This document shows, in pieces, positions 32,735 through 41,874 of a stretch of 51,496 nt of DNA. Made by a program: the position numbers and the translations under genes. The stretch comes from JBOZRQ01 sp050789255 (GTDB taxonomy: Bacteria > Bacillota > Sulfobacillia > Symbiobacteriales > Symbiobacteriaceae), in assembly GCA_050789255.1 (NCBI GenBank), contig JBOZRQ010000022.1, forward strand, positions 1 to 51,496, given 5' to 3'. Numbering within the stretch: position 1 is the first letter of the stretch; each line of letters begins with the position of its first letter. The notes under the pieces were generated by a model, which was given only the letters and a program-made list of their open reading frames with translations, was not told the origin of the DNA and ran no database searches.

Positions 32735-34366
32735 ATGCGGGGGCTATCGAGACATTTCGGCGGCTGGCTGGTGCTCAGCCTGCTGGGGGCAGCAGTGATC
32801 CTGCTGCCCCTCTTGCCTATCCTCCTCTCCCTCGCCAAGCCACCGAACGAGAACTGGCAGCAGATTCAGGAGTACCTACTGGGCGGCTATCTCCTCAATA
32901 CGCTGATGCTCGTGGCCCTGTCGGCGCTTCTGACGACGGCGCTGGGCGTCTCCCTGGCCTGGCTGATCGCCGTCTACGACTTTCCGCTCCGGCGGTTCCT
33001 GCGTTGGGCTCTGCTGCTGCCGTTGGCCATCCCGCCCTATATCGCCGCCTACACCTACAGCACCATGTTCAGCTACACAGGCATTGTTCAGACGACCCTG
33101 CGCTCTGTCGGCATCAGCCCTAACCCCAAGTGGTTCGGCATCATGTCGATGCGCGGGGCGATCTTCATCTTCTCCTTATACCTGTTTCCCTACGTGTACA
33201 TGATCGCCCGCTCGTTCTTTGAGCGACAGAGCGGGGCCTACATCGAAAACGCCTTGTTACTGGGCCGCAGCCCTAGGGCGATCTTCTTTCGGGTTGCTCT
33301 GCCCCTGGCCCGGCCAGCGATCATCGGCGGCGTGACGTTGGTCATCTTCGAGGTCCTGAGCGACTATGGCGTCACCAGCTACTTTGGGGTCCATACCATC
33401 TCCACGGGGATCTTCCAGACCTGGTTTGGCCGGTACGATGTGGACTCTGCCATTCGGCTCGCCGCCTACCTGATGGTCGGCGTGATCAGCCTGTTCCTCA
33501 TCGAACGGCTCGCCCGCCGCAACCGGCGGTTCAGCGCTTCTACCAGTAAGAGCCGACCGGTGGCACCGAGGAGGCTGAGCGGAGTTGCCAGGTGGACTGC
33601 GTCCTGCTACGCCGGGGGCGTCTTTGCCTGGGCCTTCCTGTTCCCGTTCGTGCAGTTACTCGTCTGGGCGGTATGGACCTATGCCGATGTGATGACCCCC
33701 GCTTTCGGCGAGTTGATCACCCGGTCGGTGGCGGTGGCGCTAGGGGCGACGGTGATCATTCTGGTGCTTGCCACCATCGTCGCCAACGTTCACCGGACCA
33801 TCGCCGCCCCCTTCACCTACGCTCTCTCCCGCTGGGTCACTGCCGGGTACTCCGTCCCGGGCGCCATTGTGGCGGTAGGGATCCTGGCCTTCTTCATCGG
33901 TCTTGACCGGTGGCTCGCCCCGCTCTATGCGGCCCTGGGCATGGGCAATGCCCCGCTGGTGCTGAGCATGTCCCTGGTGATGCTGCTGGTCGCCTACGTG
34001 GTCCGGTTCATGGCCACCGGGTACAACGCCGTGGAAGCCGGGTTTGAGAAGGTGGGCAAGACCTACATGGAGGTCTCCCGCACCCTGGGCTTCGGGATGA
34101 CGCGGACCTTCTTCAAAGTCGACCTCCCCCTGATCAAGGAAGCGCTGGTAAGCGGGGCGATTCTGACCTTCGTGGAGATCGTCAAGGAGCTGCCGCTGGC
34201 CCTCCTCCTGCGTCCCTTCAATTTCGAGACGCTGTCGACCAAGGCGTATCGGTACGCCCATGACGAGATGATCCACGAGGCGGCGGTGCCGTCGCTGCTG
34301 ATCATCAGCGTGAGCATGGTCGCCGTCTACGTCCTGCATCGCCTGGGGAAGGAGTCCGAGCAATGA
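32735..34366 (+). CDS. Ferric iron ABC transporter permease
   Basis: 543 residues, about twelve membrane helices in two fused permease domains, as in FbpB/SfuB. Each half carries an EAA-type loop: LLGRSPRAIFFRVALPLARPA in the first and SRTLGFGMTRTFFKVDLPLIKEA in the second, which contact the ATPase. It starts 1 bp after the binding-protein stop and overlaps the ATPase start by 4 bp (ATGA), giving a coupled three-gene operon. Confidence 0.94.
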   Translation: MRGLSRHFGGWLVLSLLGAAVILLPLLPILLSLAKPPNENWQQIQEYLLGGYLLNTLMLVALSALLTTALGVSLAWLIAVYDFPLRRFLRWALLLPLAIPPYIAAYTYSTMFSYTGIVQTTLRSVGISPNPKWFGIMSMRGAIFIFSLYLFPYVYMIARSFFERQSGAYIENALLLGRSPRAIFFRVALPLARPAIIGGVTLVIFEVLSDYGVTSYFGVHTISTGIFQTWFGRYDVDSAIRLAAYLMVGVISLFLIERLARRNRRFSASTSKSRPVAPRRLSGVARWTASCYAGGVFAWAFLFPFVQLLVWAVWTYADVMTPAFGELITRSVAVALGATVIILVLATIVANVHRTIAAPFTYALSRWVTAGYSVPGAIVAVGILAFFIGLDRWLAPLYAALGMGNAPLVLSMSLVMLLVAYVVRFMATGYNAVEAGFEKVGKTYMEVSRTLGFGMTRTFFKVDLPLIKEALVSGAILTFVEIVKELPLALLLRPFNFETLSTKAYRYAHDEMIHEAAVPSLLIISVSMVAVYVLHRLGKESEQ

Positions 34367-35004
34367 GCACAGTCGAGGTACGGGACCTCTCCTTCGCCTA
34401 CGCCAGCACGAAGTCGCCGGTGATCCAGTCCCTCTCCTTCACCGTGGCAGACCGCTCCATCGTGGGCATTCTGGGACCCAGCGGCAGCGGCAAGAGCACA
34501 CTGCTCCGCCTGATCGCCGGGCTGGAGACTCCCTCTGGCGGTTCGATCGCCGTGGGCGGGCGCACCGTGGTGGACCGCCGCACCTTCATCCAACCGGAGA
34601 AGCGGGGCGTCGGGATGGTCTTTCAGGACTACGGCCTGTTCCCCCACCTGACCGTCGCCGAGAATGTGGAGTTTGGCCTCCACCGGCTGTCCCGGTCCCA
34701 GCGTCAGCAGCGAGTGCAGCAGATGTTCGAGCTGGTCCATCTGGAGGGGTACGGCCAGCGCTACCCCCATGAGCTGAGCGGCGGCCAACAGCAGCGGGTC
34801 GCCCTGGCACGGGCGCTGGCGCCTGAGCCATCGGTGCTGCTGATGGATGAGCCCTTCAGCAACCTGGACGCCGCCCTGAAGGAGTCAATCCGGGAGGAGC
34901 TCCGTGGGATCCTGCGCCGGGCGAAGATGACCTGTCTGCTGGTCACCCACGACCAGCAGGATGTAGCCGCCATCTGCGACCGGACGGTGACTCTGGGCTG
35001 TTAA
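34363..35004 (+). CDS. Iron ABC transporter ATP-binding protein, short form
   Basis: 213 residues. Walker A GPSGSGKST, Q-loop VFQDYGLFP, signature LSGGQQQRVALARALAP, Walker B VLLMDEPFSNLD and switch LLVTHDQQD are all present. It stops about 20 residues after the switch His, with no C-terminal TOBE-like regulatory domain that FbpC proteins (about 350 residues) usually have. The catalytic core is complete, so it is likely active but lacks that regulation. No remnant of the missing domain is visible downstream. Confidence 0.92.
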   Translation: MSTVEVRDLSFAYASTKSPVIQSLSFTVADRSIVGILGPSGSGKSTLLRLIAGLETPSGGSIAVGGRTVVDRRTFIQPEKRGVGMVFQDYGLFPHLTVAENVEFGLHRLSRSQRQQRVQQMFELVHLEGYGQRYPHELSGGQQQRVALARALAPEPSVLLMDEPFSNLDAALKESIREELRGILRRAKMTCLLVTHDQQDVAAICDRTVTLGC

Positions 35005-35109
35005 CTCCAACGAAGGATAGGAATTATCGAAAGTTCAGTCGAACCGCTATCTGACTAATGGGCAGATTCAGCGGAGTTGCATTTTGGGGCAAGAGGGAGC
35101 GAAACGGCC

Positions 35110-35535
35110 ATGGCCTCCCGGGCATCACGTGAGATCGCAGCACCTCCATCGAGTGTCTTTGCTGCCTTTGCAGACAGGGATCGACTGGCGGTTTGGTGGG
35201 GACCGGCTGGTTTCACCAACACCTTCACGACGTTTGAGTTTCGGCCAGGCGGGCACTGGTCGTTCGTGATGCACGGGCCGGACGGGAAGAACTATCCCAA
35301 TGAAATTGTCATGACGGAGCTTGAGCCGCCCAACAGGATTGTTCTCAAACACGTATCGCAGCCACGCTATCTCCTGACAGTTTCGCTAGAGCCAACCGCT
35401 GATGGAGGTACTCTGGTCGGCTGGAATCAGGAGTTCGAGAATCCGGATGTGGGCCGCAGCATGGAGCGAATCGTGGGGCCGGCAAACGAGCAGGTGCTTG
35501 AGCGGTTGTCGGCAGAGGTGTTACGCCAAACATAA
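35110..35535 (+). CDS. SRPBCC/AHSA1-family protein
   Basis: 141 residues from the ATG at 35110. The AHSA1 pattern is clear: SREIAAPPSSVFAAFADRDRLAVWWGP, then FRPGGHWSFVMHGPDG and NEIVMTELEPPNRIVLKH. These helix-grip proteins bind small hydrophobic ligands or act as Hsp90-activator-like domains; no specific function can be given. It is monocistronic, about 100 bp after the iron operon, and ends in a perfect terminator. Confidence 0.86.
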   Translation: MASRASREIAAPPSSVFAAFADRDRLAVWWGPAGFTNTFTTFEFRPGGHWSFVMHGPDGKNYPNEIVMTELEPPNRIVLKHVSQPRYLLTVSLEPTADGGTLVGWNQEFENPDVGRSMERIVGPANEQVLERLSAEVLRQT

Positions 35536-35560
35536 AGACCAGGGGGCGCCCCCTGGTCTT
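35535..35560. terminator. Bidirectional terminator (perfect palindrome)
   Basis: AAGACCAGGGGGC directly followed by GCCCCCTGGTCTT, 13-bp arms, between the SRPBCC gene and pepT. The T-run on each side is short. Confidence 0.85.
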
Positions 35561-35566
35561 CTGTAT

Positions 35567-36820
35567 TTACTTGGCCTTCTGCGCCCAGAGCTCAACTACC
35601 CGGACGCCCACCTCCACCGCCTTCTCCATCCACTGGGCGGAGGCCCATTCGGTGCGGCTGTGGTAGTTCATGCCGCCGGTGAAGAGGTTCGGGGTCGGCA
35701 GGCCCATCTCGGAGAGGCGGGCGCCGTCGGTGCCGCCGCGGATCGGCTTGCTCACCGGCTCAAGCCCGGCGTCGCGCACGGCCTGCAGGGCGATCTCCAG
35801 GACCTCGGGCTTCTGGTCGACGTACTTCTTCATGTTGACGTAGCCGTTGGTCTGCTCCAGCTTGGTCTGGCAGCCGGGGTAGCGCTGCTCGAGCCCGGCC
35901 AGCAGCCCCTCCACGATCGCCCGCTTCTGAGCGAGCCCCTCATCGGTGAAGTCGCGCAGCAGCACCTTCAGGGTGACCTCCTCGACGCTGCCCTTGATCT
36001 CGTCGGGGTGGATGAAGCCCTCGTAGTCGCTGGTTGTCTCGGCCCGCATGTTGGCCGGGACGCCGATGATGAACTCGCCCGCCAGTTGGAGGGCATTGAT
36101 CATGGCGCCGCGGGCGGTGCCGGTGTGGGCGCTGCGCCCGGTGATGGTGATCTTCAGGTTCGCAGCGTTGAAGTTCTCGCTCTCCACCTCGCCAACAGCG
36201 CTGCCGTCGAAGGTGTAGGCGGCGGCGGCGCCAAAGCGCTCCAGGTTGAAGAGCCGGATGCCGCGCCCGGTCTCCTCGTCGGGGGTGAAGCCGACCTTGA
36301 CGTCGCCGTGGCGCCGGGCGGGGTCACGCAGCAGGCGGCAGACGGTCTCCATCACCTCGGCGACGCCGGCCTTGTCGTCGGCGCCCAGCAGGGTGGAGCC
36401 GTCGGACGTGATGATGTCGTGGCCAATGGCCTGGGTGAGCGCCGGGTGGGCGGCCGGGCTGATCACCGGACCGGCCGGGAGCCGGATCTCGCCGCCCTGG
36501 TAGTTCTTGTGCACCATGGGCTTGACGCCGTGGCCCGGGGTGCCGGGGTAGGTATCGAAATGGCCCAGCAGGCCGATCGCCGGGGCCCCGGGGACGTTGC
36601 CCGGCAGGGTAGCGTAGACGATTGCGTGCTCATCGACGTGGACGTCCTTAAGGCCCAGCTCCTTGAGCTCGGCCTCAAGCAGGCGGGCCATGTTCCACTG
36701 TTCCGGGGTGCTGGGGACGGTGTCGCTGTCGCCGGAGGAGGGCGAGTTGACCTGGACGTAGCGGAGCAGCTTGGCGACCACGCCTTCGGTCAGGAGCTGG
36801 TCGCGGGAAGGTGCGGACAT
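35567..36820 (-). CDS. pepT: Peptidase T (tripeptidase)
   Basis: 417 residues, matching PepT length. Di-zinc motifs: GLLGHFDTYPG (His and Asp), LGADDKAGVAE (bridging Asp), GFTPDEETGRG (Glu-Glu pair) and the C-terminal GGTDGARLSEMGLPTPNLFTGG. It removes the N-terminal residue from tripeptides in the cytoplasm. The upstream stretch has a GGGGGT ribosome site. In contrast to the M20 protein at 4.6 kb, its active-site pair is intact. Confidence 0.96.
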   Translation of the reverse strand: MSAPSRDQLLTEGVVAKLLRYVQVNSPSSGDSDTVPSTPEQWNMARLLEAELKELGLKDVHVDEHAIVYATLPGNVPGAPAIGLLGHFDTYPGTPGHGVKPMVHKNYQGGEIRLPAGPVISPAAHPALTQAIGHDIITSDGSTLLGADDKAGVAEVMETVCRLLRDPARRHGDVKVGFTPDEETGRGIRLFNLERFGAAAAYTFDGSAVGEVESENFNAANLKITITGRSAHTGTARGAMINALQLAGEFIIGVPANMRAETTSDYEGFIHPDEIKGSVEEVTLKVLLRDFTDEGLAQKRAIVEGLLAGLEQRYPGCQTKLEQTNGYVNMKKYVDQKPEVLEIALQAVRDAGLEPVSKPIRGGTDGARLSEMGLPTPNLFTGGMNYHSRTEWASAQWMEKAVEVGVRVVELWAQKAK

Positions 36821-36900
36821 AACGGTGTACCCCCTGTTGGCTCGGGCATGTTGTTGACCTGTCTATTTTAGCCAACCCGAGCAGGGGTTCCTGCATGTTT

Positions 36901-38736
36901 TTACATCGATAGCAGCCGTTTGGCCAACGCCTCTGATGCCGGCGCTGGTTTCACGCCCAACTCCCGCTGCAGCGTCCGGACCAGGGTGCGGTACTGCTGC
37001 ACCGCCGCCGAGCGGCGCCCGGTCTCCACGTAGCACTGGACCAGAGCCATGTGCCCCTCCTCCCCCAGCGGGTCGGCCTCCACCAGGCGCTGCCACCACA
37101 GCGCCGCCTGGTCGAAGGCGCCCCGCTCCTGCTCCCACCTGCCCAGCCGGCGGATCAGTTGGAGGTACATCTCCCGGAAGTGGGTTCGCAGCCCCTCACA
37201 CCAGGGATGGTCGAGCGTGTCCAGGAAATCGCCGGCGTATAGCTGGACTGCCGAGGCCCAGCCAGCAGGATCGGTGCCGCCGGCGAGGGCGAGGAAGGCG
37301 TCCGTGTCGGTCCAGATCAGGTCACGGTCGAGGCGGTAGAGCCCGCCGCTGAAGAGCAGCACCGGCTGGCCGGCGCCCTTTAGCGCCTGGCGCAGCTGGT
37401 AGACCGTGGTGTGGAAGAGCTCCTGGAGCCCGGCGGGGTCCCCGTCGGGCCAGAGTGCGTCCAGGATTTGCTCTTTGTCCACCGCCTTGCCCCGCTGGAC
37501 GATGAGCAAGGCCAGCAGGTCTCGCGCCCGCTGGGTCCGGAAGGTGACGTTGGCGCCCGCCACATGCACCGTGAGGGCGCCGAAGCACCGCACCTCAATC
37601 GGCTTGTCGCTGCGCACCTCGGCCACCGGCGGGGGCGCCGCGGGCTCGGGCGCCCGTCCCAGCAGGTGGCGGTAGGCGAGCATCGCTGCATCCCGCACGT
37701 GGGGGTCGGCATCGTAGAGGGCATGGCGGACCAGGGCCACCGCCTGAGGCCCGCCCAGTGCCGCCAGCGGGTAAAGGGCGGCCTGCCGGGCACGGGGCTC
37801 CGGCGCCGCCGCCAGCCCCTGAAGCACGGGCGCTGCATCGGCCCCGGCCCTTACCAGAAGCTCCTGACAGAACGCCACCTCAATGCCCTGACGGACCGCC
37901 TCCCCGATCAGGGGCAGGGTCCAGCCACGGTTCTGTAAGATGAACTGGACGTACCCCTCCTGGCTGGCAGGGCCAAGGGCGCCGGCCAGGTGCTCCTTGC
38001 CCAGGTGGAGCCGGGCCACATGGAGCAGCCAGCGGGCGCCCGCCTGCTCCAGCACCGGGATCGCCTCGTGCAGCAGGCTGCGGGCCTCCAGCTCCTGCCC
38101 CCAGGCCGCCCGGGCCTCGTAGAGGAGCACGGCCACCATCGCCCGCAGGTAGAGCGAGCGTCCCCGGGCCTGCGCCAGGGCGGCCTCGCCGTACTGCCGG
38201 AAGGTGACCGCATCCCCGGCAACGCCATGGAGCTGGGCCAGGCTGGCCCGGGCCAGGATTGCATAGAAGGGGTCCACTTGCGGCTCCGAGGCCAGTTCCA
38301 GCGCCCGGCTGTACTCCTTCTCCGCCTCGGCCAGCTGGCCCTGGGCGGCAAGCACCCCACCCAGCTGGAGGCATGCGTACGGAAGCCCCAGCCAGTCATC
38401 CGAGGCCTCCAGGGCGGCCACGTGGCGCCGGCCGTACCCGACGGCCTGCTCCAGCTCCCCCTGGTGGTGGAGGATCGCCGTGATGCTGTTGCGCCCCTGC
38501 TCGGCCAGCTCCGGCACCAGTTCGGCCGCCTGGCGGTACCAGTCCAGCGCCAGGGCGTACTCGCCCCGTATGTAGTGGGCTTCCCCCGTCAGGTCGGAGA
38601 GGAGCCCGACCAGGTCCCACTGCCCCTCACGCATGGCGGCCGACCGGGCGGCGCCGAGCCGCTGGAGGGCTATGTCACTGCGACCTGCGAGGAGCAGGTT
38701 GTGAAAGGGAACAAGCGCCGCTTCCAAGGGCTGCAC
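36901..38736 (-). CDS. SARP/BTAD-family transcriptional regulator with TPR domain
   Basis: 611 residues. The N-terminal ~320 residues are TPR-like helices, then a short HEAT-like stretch (about 300-360), a winged-helix DNA-binding domain (RCFGALTVHVAG to HTTVYQLRQALKG, about 380-450) and a bacterial transcriptional activation domain (about 470-611). SARP proteins activate operons by binding direct heptamer repeats near the -35 region. It is the last gene of a unit with a MacB-like transporter, 18 bp behind the ATPase. No NB-ARC domain is present. Confidence 0.9.
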   Translation of the reverse strand: MQPLEAALVPFHNLLLAGRSDIALQRLGAARSAAMREGQWDLVGLLSDLTGEAHYIRGEYALALDWYRQAAELVPELAEQGRNSITAILHHQGELEQAVGYGRRHVAALEASDDWLGLPYACLQLGGVLAAQGQLAEAEKEYSRALELASEPQVDPFYAILARASLAQLHGVAGDAVTFRQYGEAALAQARGRSLYLRAMVAVLLYEARAAWGQELEARSLLHEAIPVLEQAGARWLLHVARLHLGKEHLAGALGPASQEGYVQFILQNRGWTLPLIGEAVRQGIEVAFCQELLVRAGADAAPVLQGLAAAPEPRARQAALYPLAALGGPQAVALVRHALYDADPHVRDAAMLAYRHLLGRAPEPAAPPPVAEVRSDKPIEVRCFGALTVHVAGANVTFRTQRARDLLALLIVQRGKAVDKEQILDALWPDGDPAGLQELFHTTVYQLRQALKGAGQPVLLFSGGLYRLDRDLIWTDTDAFLALAGGTDPAGWASAVQLYAGDFLDTLDHPWCEGLRTHFREMYLQLIRRLGRWEQERGAFDQAALWWQRLVEADPLGEEGHMALVQCYVETGRRSAAVQQYRTLVRTLQRELGVKPAPASEALAKRLLSM

Positions 38737-38753
38737 GTGGGGATCACCTCAGA

Positions 38754-39467
38754 TTAGTCAGCCAGAAGTGCATCGGCGGTGACGGCACGCAATTGCCCAT
38801 CCTTCATTCGCTGGATGGTGCTCGCCCGCGCCGCCACCTCGGGATTGTGCGTCACGACGACGATCGTCTGGCCGGCAGCGTTCAGTTGGGTAAAGAGCTC
38901 CACGATCCGCTCGCCGGTCTGCGAGTCCAGCTGGCCAGTCGGTTCATCGGCCAGGAGGAGTTTGGGCCGGTTGGCCAGAGCCCTGGCCAGGGCGACCCGC
39001 TGCCGCTCGCCGCCCGAGAGCTCCCGGGGGTAGTGCTTGAGTCGGTGGCTGAGCCCCACCTGCTCCAGGAGCTCCTCGGCCCGGGGCCGCCACTGCGCCT
39101 TAGGCAGGGCGCCCCACCGCATGGTGAGCATCACATTTTCTAGCACGTTCAGTGCCGGCATCAGGTTGAAGGTCTGGAAGACAAAGCCGATCTCACGGCC
39201 CCGGGCGGCGGTCATTTCGGCGTCGCTCAGGTCGCTGAGCAGCCGGCCTTCCAGCAGGAGATCCCCCTTGGTGGGGCGGTCCATCAGCCCAAGGATGTGC
39301 AGCAGCGAGGACTTGCCCGACCCCGAGGCCCCGACGATCGCCTGGAAGTCCCCTTCCCTCACCGTCAGGTTCGCACCCCGCAGGGCGTGAACCTCAACCC
39401 CACGGCCGAGTACGTATGTCTTTGAGAGATTCCGAGCCTCCACAATAGTTCGATTCATGTGTTTCAT
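38754..39467 (-). CDS. MacB/LolD-type ABC transporter ATP-binding protein
   Basis: 237 residues. Walker A GASGSGKSS (about residues 43-51), Q-loop FVFQTFNLMPALN, signature LSGGERQRVALARALANRP, Walker B LLLADEPTGQLDSQTG and switch VVVTHNPEVA. DEPTGxLD and SGGERQRVA are characteristic of the MacB/LolD/FtsE group. It lies 3 bp after the permease stop. The pair would be a mechanotransmission-type exporter; a periplasmic adaptor is not encoded nearby. Confidence 0.93.
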   Translation of the reverse strand: MKHMNRTIVEARNLSKTYVLGRGVEVHALRGANLTVREGDFQAIVGASGSGKSSLLHILGLMDRPTKGDLLLEGRLLSDLSDAEMTAARGREIGFVFQTFNLMPALNVLENVMLTMRWGALPKAQWRPRAEELLEQVGLSHRLKHYPRELSGGERQRVALARALANRPKLLLADEPTGQLDSQTGERIVELFTQLNAAGQTIVVVTHNPEVAARASTIQRMKDGQLRAVTADALLAD

Positions 39468-39470
39468 CTC

Positions 39471-40619
39471 CTACTCGTACCGCAAAGACTCGATGGGGTT
39501 GAGGCGGGCTGCGCGGTACGCGGGGTAGGCGGCGGAGACGAGGGCGATCCCCACGGTGATCAGAACGGCCGGCCCCATGGAGGGAAAGGTGATGTCCCAG
39601 ACCTCGGCCATGGTGTTGTTGTTGCCCATGACGACCTGAAGGGTGGGCGGGGCGCCCAGCGAGCCCAGTATGCTTCCTGCAGCAGCCAACAAGCTGGCCT
39701 CGATCAGGAGCGTGCCGACGACCTCCCGGCGCCGGGCGCCCACCGCCCGCAGGGTGCCGATCTCCCGGGTGCGTTCGAGGACCGCCATGTACATCACAAG
39801 GAAGGTGACGATGCCGGCGGTCGCAAGGCCGCTGTAGGTCATGATGCCGAAGAACGCGCGCTGCTCGCTCAGCATCTCCTGGATGCCGCCCAAGATCTCC
39901 TTCTCGGTCAGGACCTCCAGGTCCGGGAAGGCCTCTCGGAGAGCGTCCTTCGCCTGCTGGACGGCCGCCGCTGACGGATATCCGATCGAAACCAGCGACA
40001 CGTTCTCGCCCAGGCCGCCCAGATGCTGGGCATCCGCCAGCGAGATCAGCACCATGCCGCCCAGGTTCCCGGCGCCGGACTGGAGGATGCCTTTGACCCG
40101 GAACGTGGTGTTGCCGAAGGTGACGGGGTCCCCGACCTTCAGGCCCTGGCGCTCGGCGAACTTGGGCCCGATGATCGCATCGCCGGACTGACCCAGTCGC
40201 CGCTCGCCGACCTTGACCCGCACCCCCTCGATGATCGCATCCTCGCTGCCGGGACGAATCCCGACCAAGGAGAGCCCGGCGGGTCCGTTGGGGTAGGTGG
40301 GCGGCTCCAGCTCCTTGTAGACCAGCGGGCTGGTTCGAGCCGGGTCGAAGGCACCGGCTGCCGACAGGATCTTGCCCGCCTCCTCACCGCTCAGGTGCAG
40401 CACAGAAGAGGCGGTGGCACGGGTCACCTTCCCCTGCATGGCAGGCCGCACCTGCACGTGGCCGGCATACCGGGTCAGGTCCGCCATCATGTCGCTGGTC
40501 ATGTAGCTGGTGATGCCGCCCAGGATCACCGACCCCAAGACCGGGGCAGCGACGCCCAGGACGGTGAAGAAGGCCCGCAGCTTGCGGAAGCTCAGGTTGC
40601 GCATGGCGAGGTCAAACAA
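39471..40619 (-). CDS. MacB/FtsX-type ABC transporter permease
   Basis: About 382 residues starting at a TTG (40619) with GAGGGGG seven bases upstream; the following LFDLAMRNLSFRKLRAFFTVLG is the family's N-terminus. One membrane helix, a large MacB-like extracytoplasmic domain (about 45-250), then three helices with the FtsX signature ERTREIGTLRAVGARRREV. Works with the ATPase 3 bp downstream. Upstream there are three heptamer repeats that could be read by the SARP regulator of the same operon. Confidence 0.9.
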   Translation of the reverse strand: MFDLAMRNLSFRKLRAFFTVLGVAAPVLGSVILGGITSYMTSDMMADLTRYAGHVQVRPAMQGKVTRATASSVLHLSGEEAGKILSAAGAFDPARTSPLVYKELEPPTYPNGPAGLSLVGIRPGSEDAIIEGVRVKVGERRLGQSGDAIIGPKFAERQGLKVGDPVTFGNTTFRVKGILQSGAGNLGGMVLISLADAQHLGGLGENVSLVSIGYPSAAAVQQAKDALREAFPDLEVLTEKEILGGIQEMLSEQRAFFGIMTYSGLATAGIVTFLVMYMAVLERTREIGTLRAVGARRREVVGTLLIEASLLAAAGSILGSLGAPPTLQVVMGNNNTMAEVWDITFPSMGPAVLITVGIALVSAAYPAYRAARLNPIESLRYE

Positions 40620-40644
40620 AGCAAAATCCCCCTCTCTACAGAGG

Positions 40645-40690
40645 AGGATAGCAGGGACCGGTGAACGGGGACTGAACGGATTCTGAAACT
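40645..40690 (-). promoter_or_regulatory. SARP-type direct repeats and promoter
   Basis: Three heptamers begin exactly 11 bp apart: on the plus strand TGAACGG (40662), TGAACGG (40673) and TGAAACT (40684). In the gene direction they read AGTTTCA, CCGTTCA, CCGTTCA, followed eight bases later by an extended -10, TGCTATCCT (40653-40645). This is the arrangement used by SARP activators. Confidence 0.65.
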
Positions 40691-40692
40691 TC

Positions 40693-41595
40693 CTACTTGG
40701 CCGGGCCCGTCCAGTCGCCTGCGGTGTCCAGGTACCGCCGGGCCTCGGCTTGAAGCATGCGGGCCATCGGCTCATCCCCCTTGATGTCGCGGGTGGGCAA
40801 CAACTCGCCGATCTTCTGCCGCATGCCTTTGAGCGACAGATCCCCCGGATGAACAACCTGCAGGGCGATGCCGGCGTCCCGGCACATGCCAGCCTTCATA
40901 TAGTCCCTGGCTTTCTGGCGCGCCAGCTCAGCCCCGTTGTCGCTTTGGTAGTGGCCCGGGCCATTGAACTCGAACGCCACACCTACTCTGTAGTAGCGAT
41001 CGAGTTGGAGAGGCTCCGCCGTAAAAGGATTGATGAGAAACCCCGTATAGCCGCCGTCCTCGTAGTTGCGATCCTCCACCAGCAAGGTGAGGTACTCCCG
41101 CATGATCTGCTCCCCAGTGTTTTCAGCCCGCCGGATGCGGCGCCGCACTCGCTCCACCTCCACGGCTTCCGGCGTGCCGAGCGAGAACTCGACGGGAGCG
41201 AGGCGGTTTTTCTGTGAGACTCGAAGCCAGCATGAACCTGCCAGTTCGGTGACGCCGCTCCTGATGGTTTTGGCGGCGAGTCCGATCTCGTTGCTTAGCG
41301 CAGGGTAGGTGAACTGGCCCGAACCGCCCCGGAGCTTCAAGATTCCATAGATCACCTTGGCCTGGGCGCCCACCCCCGGGTCCTCCAGCAACTCTGTCGG
41401 CAGCGGGACTGTGGCCGCCTTCGGCCAGCTCCTCGAGGCAAGCATCGCCTTGCCCTTGAGAATCGTGGTACGGGAAAAGCCCGTGGCAGCCTGGATCTCC
41501 GATGGGCGCCGGTACAACTGGCTCGTAAGCCAGAGCACCTTGACTGAGGCCGGCAACTCTGGGTCCAAGAGCAAGGGGACCGGCGCCTTGATCAT
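40693..41595 (-). CDS. Winged-helix protein with restriction-endonuclease-like C-terminal domain
   Basis: 300 residues from ATG 41595 (GGAGGG eleven bases upstream). The N-terminal half has two helix-turn-helix-like segments (PSEIQAATGFSRTTILKGKAML and YPALSNEIGLAAKTIRSGVTEL). The C-terminal half has VGVAFEFNGPGHYQ, ARDYMKAGMCRDAGIALQVVHPGDLS, the arrangement of Vsr/DUF559-like nucleases (acidic residue, then Q-H, then K and a final hydrophobic strand). I do not recognise a named family. It could be a DNA-binding nuclease or a regulator derived from one. Monocistronic. Confidence 0.65.
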   Translation of the reverse strand: MIKAPVPLLLDPELPASVKVLWLTSQLYRRPSEIQAATGFSRTTILKGKAMLASRSWPKAATVPLPTELLEDPGVGAQAKVIYGILKLRGGSGQFTYPALSNEIGLAAKTIRSGVTELAGSCWLRVSQKNRLAPVEFSLGTPEAVEVERVRRRIRRAENTGEQIMREYLTLLVEDRNYEDGGYTGFLINPFTAEPLQLDRYYRVGVAFEFNGPGHYQSDNGAELARQKARDYMKAGMCRDAGIALQVVHPGDLSLKGMRQKIGELLPTRDIKGDEPMARMLQAEARRYLDTAGDWTGPAK

Positions 41596-41833
41596 GCGAT
41601 GGATCGCCCTCCTGCAATTTCTGGATGCAAGGTGCCAGTGGAAGGTCAAAACTGCGTCCACATTCTGCCTGAGAGACGCAAATTAGTGGGTTTGAGGGCA
41701 AAAACGCAGGTCTCCCGAAAGATGTGGACGTGTTTTCGGGGGGTTCCACGGGCTCCTCATCCAAATTTTCCCTGAGGACAGTCTACCACGCCTAATCGCC
41801 CTCGATTGTCGATGTGCGCTGTCGATTCCCGAC
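41596..41833. other. Intergenic region without recognised features
   Basis: About 240 bp upstream of the wHTH/nuclease-like gene and downstream of the next terminator. I see no gene and no confident promoter. Confidence 0.4.
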
Positions 41834-41862
41834 GAAAAAAGGGGGCCCACGCTGGGGCCCCC
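41834..41862 (-). terminator. Terminator after the lamin-tail/PLD gene
   Basis: GGGGGCCC (41841-41848) and GGGCCCCC (41855-41862) form an 8-bp stem; on the minus strand it is followed by TTTTTTC (41840-41834). Confidence 0.9.
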
Positions 41863-41874
41863 CGAAAGCGAGAC

